DNA from: Pirellulales bacterium
GTDB lineage: Bacteria > Planctomycetota > Planctomycetia > Pirellulales > DATAWG01
DNA length: 64,000 nucleotides
Assembly: GCA_035939775.1 (NCBI GenBank)
Contig: DASZFO010000353.1
Span: forward strand, 1-64,000
Direction of reading: 5' to 3'
Part shown: positions 1 through 8,265 of the stretch, one piece after another
Layout of the letters: each line of letters begins with the position of its first letter
How positions within the stretch are numbered: position 1 is the first letter of the stretch
Made by a program: the position numbers and the translations under genes
Notes under the pieces: generated by a model
What the model saw: only the letters and a program-made list of their open reading frames with translations
What the model was told of the DNA's origin: nothing
Databases searched by the model: none

Positions 1-5
1 CAACG

Positions 6-371
6 TCAAGCCGGTCGATTGATTGAACACGGTCCGCCGACGTTCGTCGTGAGCGTCGTGACCAGCAACTTCTCGTCAATCGCGGCGGACACGTCGTCAA
101 TGTGCATGACGCCGGCATTGTTGATCAGCACGTTGAGCTTCGGGTGCTCCGTGATGAGCCTGCCGGCGACGGCGGAGATGCTGGCGGGGTCTTCAATGTC
201 CAGCTCGACCCACCGCATGCCAGGGTTGGCGCTGGCGACCTCGGTGAGGCGCCCCTTTCGTCGGCCGGCGATGATCACCTGATTGCCGCGTTTGTGGAGG
301 GCTTCGGCCAGGCCGCGGCCGATGCCGGATCCGCCGCCGGTGATGAAGATCGTGTTGCCGGTGAGTTTCAT
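6..371 (-). pseudogene. DltE-like short-chain dehydrogenase, N-terminal fragment
   Basis: The 121 readable residues are the N-terminal half of an NAD(P)-dependent short-chain dehydrogenase. The dinucleotide-binding motif TGGGSGIG is at residues 11-18 and NNAG at 84-87. The wording (MKLTGNTIFITGGG, 'AGRRKGRL', 'LDIEDPASI') is that of DltE-type SDRs. The frame closes at position 6, just after TTNVGGP, where family members go on for about 130 more residues including the catalytic Tyr-xxx-Lys. The tail CSINRPA does not resemble the family, so a frameshift or truncation is likely. It is the last gene of a minus-strand cluster of oxidoreductases. The left window edge hides whatever remains. The start has a plausible ribosome site (AAGGAGCC). 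Confidence 0.6.
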
Positions 372-416
372 GGGTTGGCTCCTTGTTGAAGACTTTGATG
401 AAATGACACTGCCTGT

Positions 417-821
417 TCACGAGATTGGAAACGAGTCGCCGAACATCGGCCTGCCGCTCTTGGATTGTTCCCCTGTCGCCTCGTCCTGAAGAACATCCCA
501 ACGCTCGACAAGAACCCCATCCTCGATCCGAACGATGTCCGCCGCAATCCAATTCGCGGGCCGGCCCATGCCCGAGAATCGCCCGTGGATGATCACGACG
601 TCACCATCGGCCACAATCATCCCCGGTTCATACTTAAGCGTGGGTGGACTACTCTTGATGAGGTTGAAGAGGCCATCGCGGCCCGGCTCGATGTGGGCGC
701 TGTGCTGGATGTATGTGGGCGACCAGTAGCGCTCTGCCGCGACGTAGTCCCGCTTGTTGAACAACGTGTCGAAGGCCTCGAGGACCAGTGCCTTATTCCT
801 CTCCTGTGTCGTCTGACTCAT
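417..821 (-). CDS. SnoaL/NTF2-like family protein
   Basis: This 134-residue protein has the length and pattern of the SnoaL-like branch of the NTF2 superfamily. An N-terminal helix (ALVLEAFDTLFNKRD) is followed by YIQHSAHIEPGRDGL, and then strands containing 'GDVVIIHGRF' and 'DIVRIEDGVLVERWDVLQ'. Members form a cone-shaped fold and include polyketide cyclases, isomerases, dehydratases and many proteins of unknown activity, so the substrate cannot be named. It lies 9 bases downstream of the MDR reductase gene and is probably co-transcribed with it under the divergent TetR regulator at 3620. Cytoplasmic; no signal peptide. Confidence 0.8.
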   Translation of the reverse strand: MSQTTQERNKALVLEAFDTLFNKRDYVAAERYWSPTYIQHSAHIEPGRDGLFNLIKSSPPTLKYEPGMIVADGDVVIIHGRFSGMGRPANWIAADIVRIEDGVLVERWDVLQDEATGEQSKSGRPMFGDSFPIS

Positions 822-830
822 AACGATCTC

Positions 831-1808
831 CTAACCATCGGTTCCCGCTACGTCCAGAAGAATCTTTCCGCCGCGTTGCGCATGCGCGACGGCTTCCTTG
901 ATGGACGAGAGGGCGTAGGTTGCCGCCACGGGAACGTGAACCTGGCCGGACGCTATCATCTCCGCCGCCTGCCCTGCGGCTGGTGCAAGTTTCGCCGCAA
1001 ACTCCGGGTGGCCCATGAAAAAGCCCCGCACCGCGACAGGCTTGAAGATAATGTCCAGCGGGCTGATTGACATCGGATTCAGGCTCATGGCCGCAAAGCT
1101 GACGAGCGTGCCGCGGGGCGAGAGCGTCGCTGCGAGCACCCCTGTCGCCAGGCCGCTGACACCATCAAGCGCCAGGCGGAGTTCAGCATGATCGACAGCC
1201 GCTTTGATCCTTTCTGAAACATCGGGAGAGTCGACGACGACGAGGTCTCCGCCAATCGCCTCAAGCTCGGGCACGAGTTCTTGCCGCCGGACGATGTTGA
1301 CGGTCTTCAGGCCGCGCCGTTTCGCGAAGGCGATCACCCACCGTCCGACACCGGAATTGGCGGCGTTCTGCACTACCCACTCGCCAGGTTTCAGGTTGAC
1401 ATACTCGCTGAGCAGCAGCGCGGCGGTCGGGGGATTGATGGAAAGCATCGCCGATTGCCGCGCGTCCGCATCAGGAGGCAGGGCGAAAAGTCCGTCTGCG
1501 GAAATGACCATTTGCTCCCGCCAGGTGAAGCTGGAGAGCGGCGGCAGAACCCGGTCGCCGACCTTGACGTTCCGCACCCCCGGACCCACATCGAGAATGC
1601 GGCCGACGCCTTCATTGCCGATGACGGTCGGAAGCGCGGGGCGCAACGCATAAATGCCCGTTGCAAGCAACAGATCGCTCGGGTTGATTGGACAAAACTC
1701 GACGCCGATGAGGACCTGGTTCGGGCCGGGACCGTCGGGCGCCGGAATGTCGACCAGTTTAAGTCCCTCGACGGGGTTGCCATAAGCCATAAGTTGAACA
1801 GCGCGCAT
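831..1808 (-). CDS. MDR-family zinc-independent enoyl/quinone reductase
   Basis: A 325-residue medium-chain dehydrogenase/reductase. The N-terminal GroES-like domain carries INPSD (41-45) and GNEGVGR (64-70). The Rossmann half begins at NAANSGVG (148-155), the form seen in 2-enoyl-thioester reductases (MECR/ETR type) and related quinone reductases. The cysteine and histidine ligands of zinc-dependent alcohol dehydrogenases are absent, so the enzyme is expected to use NADPH without metal. Substrate unknown. It sits 12 bases downstream of an SDR gene and 9 bases upstream of the SnoaL-like gene, in a tight same-strand cluster that may handle a reactive carbonyl or enone. Confidence 0.82.
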   Translation of the reverse strand: MRAVQLMAYGNPVEGLKLVDIPAPDGPGPNQVLIGVEFCPINPSDLLLATGIYALRPALPTVIGNEGVGRILDVGPGVRNVKVGDRVLPPLSSFTWREQMVISADGLFALPPDADARQSAMLSINPPTAALLLSEYVNLKPGEWVVQNAANSGVGRWVIAFAKRRGLKTVNIVRRQELVPELEAIGGDLVVVDSPDVSERIKAAVDHAELRLALDGVSGLATGVLAATLSPRGTLVSFAAMSLNPMSISPLDIIFKPVAVRGFFMGHPEFAAKLAPAAGQAAEMIASGQVHVPVAATYALSSIKEAVAHAQRGGKILLDVAGTDG

Positions 1809-1820
1809 ATTGATGCTTCC

Positions 1821-2579
1821 TTATTGAGCCGTAAACCCGCCGTCGACCAGCAAGCTGTGGCCGATGACGAACGAGGACTTGCTGGAGGACAGCCAAATCA
1901 CGGCGTCGGCGATTTCCTCCGGAGTGCCGATTCGGCCGATTGGGTGCATGGCCTCCATCGCGGCCCGAGCTTCGGGCTTCTCCCCGAAAAAACGGCGCGA
2001 CATGTCGGTCTCGATCACCGCGGGCAACACCGCATTGATGCGGATGCCGTGTTTCCCAAATTCCAGGGCGGCCGATTTCGTTAAGCCGATGACGGCATGC
2101 TTGCTAGCCACGTAGATTTCAGCGCCCGGCATGCCGATCACTCCAGCCCCCGAAGACGTATTGACAATGGAGCCGCCGCCGGTCTTGAGCATGGCTGGGA
2201 TTTCGTACTTCATGCTCAGCCAGACCCCTTTCACGTTGATGTCCATGACCTGGTCATAGGTCTCCATTGCTTGCTCCAGAAACGGCGTCGGCGTTTGCTC
2301 GATGCCCGCGTTGTTGAAGGCGAAGTCGAGCCGGCCGAACTGTTCCAGGGTGCGACCGATGAGGTTCTTTACCTGCGCTTCCTGGGCCACATCGCTCGGC
2401 ACGAACATAGCTTCGCGTCCCTGCTCGCGCACGAGTCGAACTGTTTCCTCGCCTTCGGCGGCTCGGCGGCCGGCAACAACCACCTGGGCCCCTTCCCTGG
2501 CATAGGCGATGGCGGCGGCGCGGCCGATTCCTGAGGTCCCGCCGGTCACGAGAGCCACTTTTCCCTGAAATTCGTTCAT
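1821..2579 (-). CDS. SDR family oxidoreductase (glucose/3-oxoacyl type)
   Basis: A full-length classical short-chain dehydrogenase of 252 residues. TGGTSGIG (12-19) binds the dinucleotide, NNAG is at 89-92, the catalytic serine lies in VNTSSGAG and the catalytic pair is in YVASK (156-160). The C terminus GHSLLVDGGFTAQ is typical. Arg residues after the Gly-rich loop (AGRRAAEG) suggest NADP(H). I placed the start at 2579, where MNEFQGKVALVTGG follows an AGAGAG ribosome site; the open frame continues 14 codons upstream without family similarity. It lies between another SDR and an MDR reductase on the same strand. Substrate unknown. Confidence 0.85.
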   Translation of the reverse strand: MNEFQGKVALVTGGTSGIGRAAAIAYAREGAQVVVAGRRAAEGEETVRLVREQGREAMFVPSDVAQEAQVKNLIGRTLEQFGRLDFAFNNAGIEQTPTPFLEQAMETYDQVMDINVKGVWLSMKYEIPAMLKTGGGSIVNTSSGAGVIGMPGAEIYVASKHAVIGLTKSAALEFGKHGIRINAVLPAVIETDMSRRFFGEKPEARAAMEAMHPIGRIGTPEEIADAVIWLSSSKSSFVIGHSLLVDGGFTAQ

Positions 2580-2751
2580 GGTTGATCTCTCTTTCTTGTG
2601 TTGAATGGCTGTGCCCGACAAGTCTGTGCTAGCTCAGAAGAGATGCTGTGTTTCTTTGGCACCTTAGCCATTGGACGCGTTCCTCCAATTAATGCGAATT
2701 GCGCGTTGACCCAGATGTTCGAAACAGCGGGGTGACAATGCCGTCGTGCGG

Positions 2752-3510
2752 TCAGGCATTCATTCCGCCATCCACGGTAAGATTCGCCCCGGTCACGTAC
2801 GAAGACTCTGGACCGGCAACGAACGCCACCATCGCAGCGATTTCATCAACGTGCCCGTAGCGGTCGAGTGCTGTGGCGGCCTTCTGCGGCACCGCCCAAT
2901 CGCCCGTGGCGGGATTCAATTCCGTGTCAATCGGACCCGGCTGCACGTTGTTGACCGTGATGCCCCGGCTCCCGATTTCTCGGGCCAGCGCCTGACTGAA
3001 CATCTTGACGGCCCCCTTCGTGGCCGCGTAGGGGACGAGCCCGGGCGCCGCCACACGCTCACCCACGGCCGAACCGATCATGATGATGCGACTGCCGCTC
3101 TTCATGTGCTTCAGCGCCGCCTGCGTCGCGACGAATACGCCGCGGACGTTGATGTCGATCACGCGATCCATCTCTTCCAGGGTGGCCTCCTCGAACGTTT
3201 TCGGAATGGCCGTCCCGGCATTGTTCACCAGAATGTCGAGCCGGTCGAATGCCATGACCGTCCTTTCGACGGCGTTGCGGACTGCGGCGGCGTCGGTGGC
3301 ATCGGCCTGGATCGCGATCGCCTTTCCGCCTCCGCGTTCAATCACTTTGACGACGGACGCCGCTGCGTCAGCGCCCTTGGAGTAAGTGACGGCGATGCTG
3401 GCGCCGTCCGCGGCCAGGCGCTTTGCGATCGCGGCGCCGATGCCGCGCGAACCGCCGGTGACGAGCGCGACCTTGCCTGCCAGTGGTCTTTCCTGAGTAG
3501 TCCGTGACAT
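2752..3510 (-). CDS. SDR family oxidoreductase, first gene of TetR-linked cluster
   Basis: A 252-residue classical SDR with TGGSRGIG near residues 18-25, NNAG near 97, IIMIGSAVG around the catalytic serine, YAATK as the catalytic Tyr/Lys pair, and the C terminus GANLTVDGGMNA. Glucose or 3-oxoacyl-ACP reductase-like sequences of this kind are often encoded opposite a TetR repressor. The start at 3510 (MSRTTQERPLAGK) is fixed by a strong AAGGAG ribosome site 7 bases upstream. The gene is divergent from the TetR gene at 3620, with a palindromic operator candidate at 3534-3553 immediately upstream of its ribosome site, so repression by that regulator is likely. Confidence 0.87.
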   Translation of the reverse strand: MSRTTQERPLAGKVALVTGGSRGIGAAIAKRLAADGASIAVTYSKGADAAASVVKVIERGGGKAIAIQADATDAAAVRNAVERTVMAFDRLDILVNNAGTAIPKTFEEATLEEMDRVIDINVRGVFVATQAALKHMKSGSRIIMIGSAVGERVAAPGLVPYAATKGAVKMFSQALAREIGSRGITVNNVQPGPIDTELNPATGDWAVPQKAATALDRYGHVDEIAAMVAFVAGPESSYVTGANLTVDGGMNA

Positions 3511-3533
3511 GGCAATCTCCTTACTTGAATTAA

Positions 3534-3553
3534 ATTGTACCATACAGTACAAT
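3534..3553. promoter_or_regulatory. Probable TetR operator palindrome
   Basis: A perfect inverted repeat with 7-base arms, ATTGTAC and GTACAAT, separated by the six bases CATACA. It lies in the 109-base space between the divergent SDR (start 3510) and TetR (start 3620) genes. A further GTGTAC half-site-like sequence lies at 3558-3563. Position, symmetry and length fit a TetR-family dimer site controlling both genes; binding itself is inferred. Confidence 0.6.
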
Positions 3554-3619
3554 GAAAGTGTACAGGGCCAGCGATGCCGGTCAAGGGCCAACAATGTTTA
3601 TTTTTGAGAGGAGGTCGCC

Positions 3620-4207
3620 GTGCCCTCGGGACGCACGCGACAGTTCGACGTGGATGAGGCACTGGACCGGGCACTGGAGGTGTTCTGGGCACGCGGGTAC
3701 GAGGGCGCCACACTCCCGGAACTGACCAGGGCCATGGGGATCAACCGACCAAGCCTCTACGCCGCCTTCGGGAACAAGGAGCAGTTGTTCCGCAAGGCGC
3801 TCAACCGTTACCAAACGGGGCCCATGTCGTTCCTGACCGAGGCCCTGCGCAAGCCGACCGCTCGGGCGGTAGTTGAGGCAATTTTCTCGGGGTTCGTCAG
3901 AATGCAACGCGACCGCGACAAAGCACGCGGGTGCCTGGTCGTGTCCGGGGCACTCGCGTGCGGCGAGGAGGCGGAGACGGTGCGCCGGGAGTTGGCCCGA
4001 TTGAGGCAAGCGATCGTAGCGACGTTACGCAAGCGATTCGAGCGGGCCGTGCAGGACGGCGATCTGCCAGCAAGGACCGATTGCGCGACGCTCGCGCGGT
4101 ACACTGCCACGGTGCTGAACGGCCTGGCAGTTCAGGCGGCCAGCGGGACGACCCAAAAGGAGTTGCGGCTGGTTGCGGCGCTGGCCATGCAAGCATGGCC
4201 ATCTTGA
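3620..4207 (+). CDS. TetR/AcrR family transcriptional regulator
   Basis: A 195-residue one-component repressor. The N-terminal helix-turn-helix is at about 31-50 (TLPELTRAMGINRPSLYAAF), followed by GNKEQLF, the signature start of the ligand-binding helical domain. A conserved Cys lies in ARGCLVVSGAL. It begins with GTG at 3620 behind a very good GAGAGGAGG ribosome site. It is divergent from a minus-strand run of SDR, SDR, MDR, SnoaL-like and SDR genes and most likely represses that run and itself through the palindrome at 3534-3553. The ligand is unknown. It converges with the SGNH gene, whose stop is only 6 bases away. Confidence 0.9.
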   Translation: MPSGRTRQFDVDEALDRALEVFWARGYEGATLPELTRAMGINRPSLYAAFGNKEQLFRKALNRYQTGPMSFLTEALRKPTARAVVEAIFSGFVRMQRDRDKARGCLVVSGALACGEEAETVRRELARLRQAIVATLRKRFERAVQDGDLPARTDCATLARYTATVLNGLAVQAASGTTQKELRLVAALAMQAWPS

Positions 4208-4212
4208 CCGAT

Positions 4213-5241
4213 CTAAAAGGACTTCGGCCGATTTCGAGATGACCAGCTTGGCATAGTTCGGTCGTTGACCATTTCCTGCAATTCGCGGCCAAACAGCCGA
4301 CTTAGCTTTGTCGCGCCGTCCCGGTTTAGGTGATCGCTATTGTAGAAGTCACGAGCATCGAATCGCGCATCATTCGAGAAATCGAAGTAGTGGGCGCCAT
4401 ATCGCGCTTGCAAATGTCGAACGGCGCCTCGAAACCGCGATTCCCGCTGCGGATCGAACTCCGTCGAATAGGAGCGATGAACGGGTGTTGTCACGAGAAC
4501 GACCTGAATCTCGCGACGATGGAGTACGTCGAGCAGCTCGTCGAGAACGGCCAGATTTCGGCCAAGATTGTCCTCACGCATGAGACCATGATGGGCTGCC
4601 AGTCGCGCCGCTCCATCGCTGACCGCGGCATTCGGATCGACGGGCACGGGATTCTCCGCCCATCCGTTGGACTGCACTAAGGCGGAAAAACCGGGGTCAT
4701 TTCCGGTGAGCAATATCTGTCTGGCAAGGTCTGGTCCGTAGAGAAAGAACAAGCTGTAGTTGCGAAGATCGAACTCGTTCACAAGATGTCGATGCGGAAT
4801 CCCAAAGTAGCGGCGATAATAGCATGAGCGCCACTCCTCGCAGGATGCTTCCATATCGTACTCCAACGAAAAGTACGACAATCCCAAAACAACGCATTGC
4901 AGTGAGGGCAGTCGATCGATCTCTCGCAGGACCAGTTGCGAATCGTAATACAGGTCCTGGCTATATCCGGCCAGATTGATCGCCGGAAGACCAAGTTCGT
5001 CCGGATTCAGACCGCCGAGCACGTGCGACGAACCGAGCAGCAAGATCTTGGTGCCTGGCGACGACTCTAGCCGAGCCCTCTTGATGCTATAGGGATTAGG
5101 TATTTGGGCGAGCCGGATCTCCACACCAGCGAACAGGACGAGCTGAATGGCAGAAAAACTCGCCAGCTTCAATGCAAAGCGCGCTCGCCCCCGCGGACCT
5201 GTTTCAATCGCCGATTTGCCTTCGATTGATTCCGTCATCAT
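4213..5241 (-). CDS. SGNH/GDSL-like acyl esterase-transferase partner of MBOAT
   Basis: A protein of about 342 residues with one N-terminal membrane segment (22-42), a block I GSSH motif near 70-73 following a hydrophobic strand (KILLLGSSHV), and a C-terminal SDH motif near 302-304 followed by LNRDG, as expected for the Asp-x-x-His of SGNH hydrolases. It directly follows an MBOAT acyltransferase gene, the arrangement seen for AlgJ/AlgX- or DltD-like partners that transfer acyl groups to extracytoplasmic polysaccharides. The start is taken at MMTES (5241 or 5238). Upstream codons come from a repeat element and should not be counted as protein. The ribosome site is weak. Confidence 0.72.
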   Translation of the reverse strand: MMTESIEGKSAIETGPRGRARFALKLASFSAIQLVLFAGVEIRLAQIPNPYSIKRARLESSPGTKILLLGSSHVLGGLNPDELGLPAINLAGYSQDLYYDSQLVLREIDRLPSLQCVVLGLSYFSLEYDMEASCEEWRSCYYRRYFGIPHRHLVNEFDLRNYSLFFLYGPDLARQILLTGNDPGFSALVQSNGWAENPVPVDPNAAVSDGAARLAAHHGLMREDNLGRNLAVLDELLDVLHRREIQVVLVTTPVHRSYSTEFDPQRESRFRGAVRHLQARYGAHYFDFSNDARFDARDFYNSDHLNRDGATKLSRLFGRELQEMVNDRTMPSWSSRNRPKSF

Positions 5242-5258
5242 CACAGAGCGGCTTAGAT

Positions 5259-5352
5259 CGCCTACCAAATCCGGCTGGGCGAAGGGGACAGTCCCCGTTT
5301 TGCTTCGCGGACTCCGCAAAAGGGGGACAGTCCCCGCCGGATTTGTTAGGCG
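5259..5352. repeat. GGGGACAGTCCCC repeat, copy A
   Basis: A 94-base imperfect palindrome bounded by CGCCTACCAAATCCGGC and GCCGGATTTGTTAGGCG. Inside are two copies of the palindrome GGGGACAGTCCCC separated by a short centre (GCTTCGCGGACTCCGC). It occupies the gap between the SGNH and MBOAT genes. Related copies are at 6881-6940, 33234-33326, 47872-47986, 48790-48846 and 55211-55320. It is open in the minus-strand reading frame and artificially extends the SGNH gene upstream. Confidence 0.85.
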
Positions 5353-5355
5353 CTC

Positions 5356-6834
5356 CTAGAACTGAAAGTAAATAAACTGACGGGATTCGATTGATCCGAA
5401 CATGACAATCACGATGATCGCGGCCTGATACGCGGCCCAGCGGACGGTCCAGGGCCAGCGAGCGAGCCATTCCGAGAAGGTCGCGGTTTGTTGCAACCCT
5501 TCGACGACAATCAGTCCCGCAATCAATCCGAAACAGGCGGCCAATTCGCCGGGCGACGTGAACAAGGCCGATACTCCCGTGTCCAGGCTGTGCCCGCCGT
5601 GCAGAGCTAAACTACGAAGCACCGGCCAAATACCTCCCACAAGTTTGCGGCAGATAAACCATGCTTCCGTGACGTTTCCCGCGCGAAAAAATACCCAACC
5701 AACGCAGACGAGTAAAAAAGTAACAAGGATTTGCCACGCTGCCTGCACTCGCGGCCAGCTTGCGAATCCGCTCCGATCGGCGACGTGTTGCCGGAGCGGC
5801 TTCGTGGCGCGGCCGACGATCAAGAAGATTCCGTGAAGTGCACCCCAAACGACATAGGTCCAGTTGGCGCCGTGCCAGAGGCCACTCAACATGAACACGA
5901 TAAGAATGTTTCTGACCCAGCGCACATGGCCGACGCGACTGCCGCCCAGCGGAAGATACACGTAGTCCCGAAACCACGTCGACAGCGAGATATGCCAACG
6001 TCGCCAAAAGTCGCCGATCGATCTCGCGAAATAGGGTCGATCGAAATTCGACATGAGTCGAAATCCCATCACCTCCGCGGCTCCCAACGCGATGTCGCAA
6101 TAACCAGAAAAATCGCAGTAAATCTGAAATGCGAACAGGATCGCGGCGACGAGGGGAGCCAGCCCTTGGAAGTCGCTCGGATGACTAAAATAGATCCCGA
6201 CCGGCAAGGCCAATCGATCCGCGATGATGATCTTCTTGAATGATCCCCAGAGCATGAGCCGCAAACCGGCCGTCACGCGCCGGTCGTCGAAATAATGTCG
6301 CTCCCGAAACTGCGGCAGCATATTCTGCGGACGTTCGATCGGCCCTGCCACAAGTTGGGGGTAAAACATCACGTACAACGCATAGATGCCGAAATGACGT
6401 TCGGCGCGCTGGGCGCCCCGATACACTTCAATCGTGTAGCTCATGGCCTGAAACGTGTGAAATGAAAGGCCAATCGGCAGCAGGATATCTAGACTTCCGA
6501 CCGGATTATGAAGTCCCATTGAATTCGTTAACCAGCTAACATTGGCATTGACGAAATTGAAGTATTTGAAAAAGAACAAGAAACCGACGTTGCTTAAAAT
6601 ACTGGCCCACAGGATCGACTGCTTATGCCGAGGATAACTTTCCATGAGAATCCCGGCGGAATAATCGACGACGATCGTCGCGCCCAGGATCAGGATGTAT
6701 GCCGGCACGAAGCGGGCATAGAACCAGCAACTGGCTGCAACCAAGAGCGCCCATCGCCAAGAATGCGGCAGCGCAAAATACGCTAGCGTTACCAGCGGAA
6801 AAAAGCAGGCGAACTCCAAGGAGTTAAACAGCAT
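5356..6834 (-). CDS. MBOAT family membrane-bound O-acyltransferase (AlgI-like)
   Basis: A 492-residue polytopic membrane protein of the MBOAT family. The start MLFNSLEFACFFPLV is characteristic, the signature RDYVYLPLGGSR precedes the active-site region, and the invariant histidine lies in SGLWHGANWTYVVWG. Relatives such as AlgI move acetyl groups from a cytoplasmic donor across the membrane for polysaccharide acetylation. The start is set at 6834, preceded by an AAGGAG ribosome site. The open frame runs 65 codons further upstream but crosses repeat copy B, so that part is spurious. The partner SGNH gene follows after repeat copy A. The acceptor polysaccharide is unknown. Confidence 0.87.
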   Translation of the reverse strand: MLFNSLEFACFFPLVTLAYFALPHSWRWALLVAASCWFYARFVPAYILILGATIVVDYSAGILMESYPRHKQSILWASILSNVGFLFFFKYFNFVNANVSWLTNSMGLHNPVGSLDILLPIGLSFHTFQAMSYTIEVYRGAQRAERHFGIYALYVMFYPQLVAGPIERPQNMLPQFRERHYFDDRRVTAGLRLMLWGSFKKIIIADRLALPVGIYFSHPSDFQGLAPLVAAILFAFQIYCDFSGYCDIALGAAEVMGFRLMSNFDRPYFARSIGDFWRRWHISLSTWFRDYVYLPLGGSRVGHVRWVRNILIVFMLSGLWHGANWTYVVWGALHGIFLIVGRATKPLRQHVADRSGFASWPRVQAAWQILVTFLLVCVGWVFFRAGNVTEAWFICRKLVGGIWPVLRSLALHGGHSLDTGVSALFTSPGELAACFGLIAGLIVVEGLQQTATFSEWLARWPWTVRWAAYQAAIIVIVMFGSIESRQFIYFQF

Positions 6835-6880
6835 GCGCTGGCTCCCTCCCGCACCGGCTGGTCGCTCACTGTGCGAGAAC

Positions 6881-6940
6881 CGCCGGGGACTGTCCCCTTT
6901 TGCGCAGTCCGCGTAGCAAAACGGGGACTGTCCCCTTTGC
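6881..6940. repeat. GGGGACAGTCCCC repeat, copy B (core only)
   Basis: A shorter copy holding two GGGGACTGTCCCC cores (the reverse complement of the motif) around GCGCAGTCCGCGTAGC, without the outer ATTTGTTAGG arms. It lies just upstream of the MBOAT gene, so with copy A the repeats flank that gene on both sides. Confidence 0.75.
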
Positions 6941-7056
6941 CCACGCGCGGATAGGCTCTTGGAGAATGACCGAGAATGTCGGACGGTTCCGGCGGGCGGC
7001 ATCGTCGCAAGCGGAGCCATTGCGGTCAAGGTCGATTCGAGTGCTTACGTGGGAGA

Positions 7057-8208
7057 TTACACATCCCCGTCATCGACGAACTCGATTTCGGACTCCGCTT
7101 GCAATTGTTTCGCGCGGGCCGTCAGTTTGTCGTGAACGGCTTGCAGGTCGGCGGGGAGTTTCGAGGGTGGGATTTTCGACAGCACTTTCAGCGCCTTGGC
7201 GGGGCGGCGGTCGGCGTCGATCAGGATTTGCGCGAGTTTGAGCCGCATTCGGGCCGAATTATCGGGAAACTGCCGCAGGTAATCGATCATCGCGGGAACC
7301 GATTCGGACCACAGCTTTTGCTTGTGGAGCGCTTGGATCAAGGCCATCAAGTCGGCCGAATTCAGGTTCCATACGGGATTCGAAGCGCGCTGCTTTTTGT
7401 AGAGTTGCGCTGCGGCGGCCGCATCGCCGCTCTCTAGGCGAGTTCGCAGCGCGGCGGCGAGGAATTCCGCTTGCTGCTCGCCGAGAGACGCCGGCTGAGG
7501 AGGCGACGCGGGCTGAATCGCGCTGGAAGTTTGTTCGACTCGCGTGGGGAGTCTGTCCTTCCACACGGCGAACAAGTCCCAGCCTTCGCAATCGACCCAA
7601 TCGAACTTGAGCAACGCCACGCCGAATACGGCTCCCACGCCCGCGCCGATCAGGTGCAACATCGCGCTCGACATCGAGAAGCCCATCAACCAGGCGACGA
7701 GGCCTTGCCAGATCAAATACGCGGTGGCAAAGAGAGTGATTGGCACCTCGACCAACACAGGTCGAATGAACCACATAAAACAGTTCATGTCATTCTTAGG
7801 CGCCCAAATCAGCGAGATCACCATCAAGCCGAAGACCACTCCCGAGGATCCCAGAGCCGATCCCTCCGAACCAAGCTCGATCGTTTGAACGATGACGCTA
7901 TAGATCGCGCCGATCGTCAGATATAGAGCCAAGAACCTCCACCAGCCGAGCTTCCCTTCCACGACCAAGCCAAAGCCCCACAGGAAAAACATGTTGCCCA
8001 GCAAATGCACGACGTCGGCGTGCAAAAAATTGTTGGTAACCCATTGCCCGGGCTGAAGGCCGTGGCCAAATTGCAGCGCCCAGGGCTCGACGAACTGTGG
8101 CTCGACCTGCGCTGTGACGACGAACACGATCGCGTTGACGGCGATCAGCCCGATCGTGACGAAAGGGAAGTGATATAGCGGCGCGTCGGTATTGTATGGG
8201 ATCAACAT
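7057..8208 (-). CDS. Rhomboid family intramembrane serine protease
   Basis: A 383-residue protein whose first 200 residues form a rhomboid core. HLLGN (68-72) is in TM2, the nucleophile motif GSSG is at 120-123 (Ser122), and the second catalytic His is near 185 in AMLHLIGAGVG. The remaining 180 residues are soluble, begin with a proline-rich linker and contain helical repeat-like segments (ALRTRLESGDAAAAAQLYKKQ and 'AQILIDADRRPAKALKVLSKI') that resemble TPR units. Rhomboids cleave single-span membrane proteins; the substrate is unknown. The catalytic dyad is intact, so activity is expected. It reads away from the MBOAT gene, which follows after about 220 bases. Confidence 0.9.
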   Translation of the reverse strand: MLIPYNTDAPLYHFPFVTIGLIAVNAIVFVVTAQVEPQFVEPWALQFGHGLQPGQWVTNNFLHADVVHLLGNMFFLWGFGLVVEGKLGWWRFLALYLTIGAIYSVIVQTIELGSEGSALGSSGVVFGLMVISLIWAPKNDMNCFMWFIRPVLVEVPITLFATAYLIWQGLVAWLMGFSMSSAMLHLIGAGVGAVFGVALLKFDWVDCEGWDLFAVWKDRLPTRVEQTSSAIQPASPPQPASLGEQQAEFLAAALRTRLESGDAAAAAQLYKKQRASNPVWNLNSADLMALIQALHKQKLWSESVPAMIDYLRQFPDNSARMRLKLAQILIDADRRPAKALKVLSKIPPSKLPADLQAVHDKLTARAKQLQAESEIEFVDDGDV

Positions 8209-8265
8209 GCGGAATCCCTGCCGAGCGGCGCGTCGGTGACTTGCTCCCGTTCATTCACCGGCCCG

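Noticed and set aside
5242-5319. N-terminal extension of the SGNH protein
   Set aside because: The extra residues (TGTVPFAQPD type) are translation of repeat copy A, not conserved protein.
6835-7029. 65-residue N-terminal extension of the MBOAT protein
   Set aside because: Encoded by repeat copy B; the family start MLFNSLEF with an AAGGAG site is at 6834.
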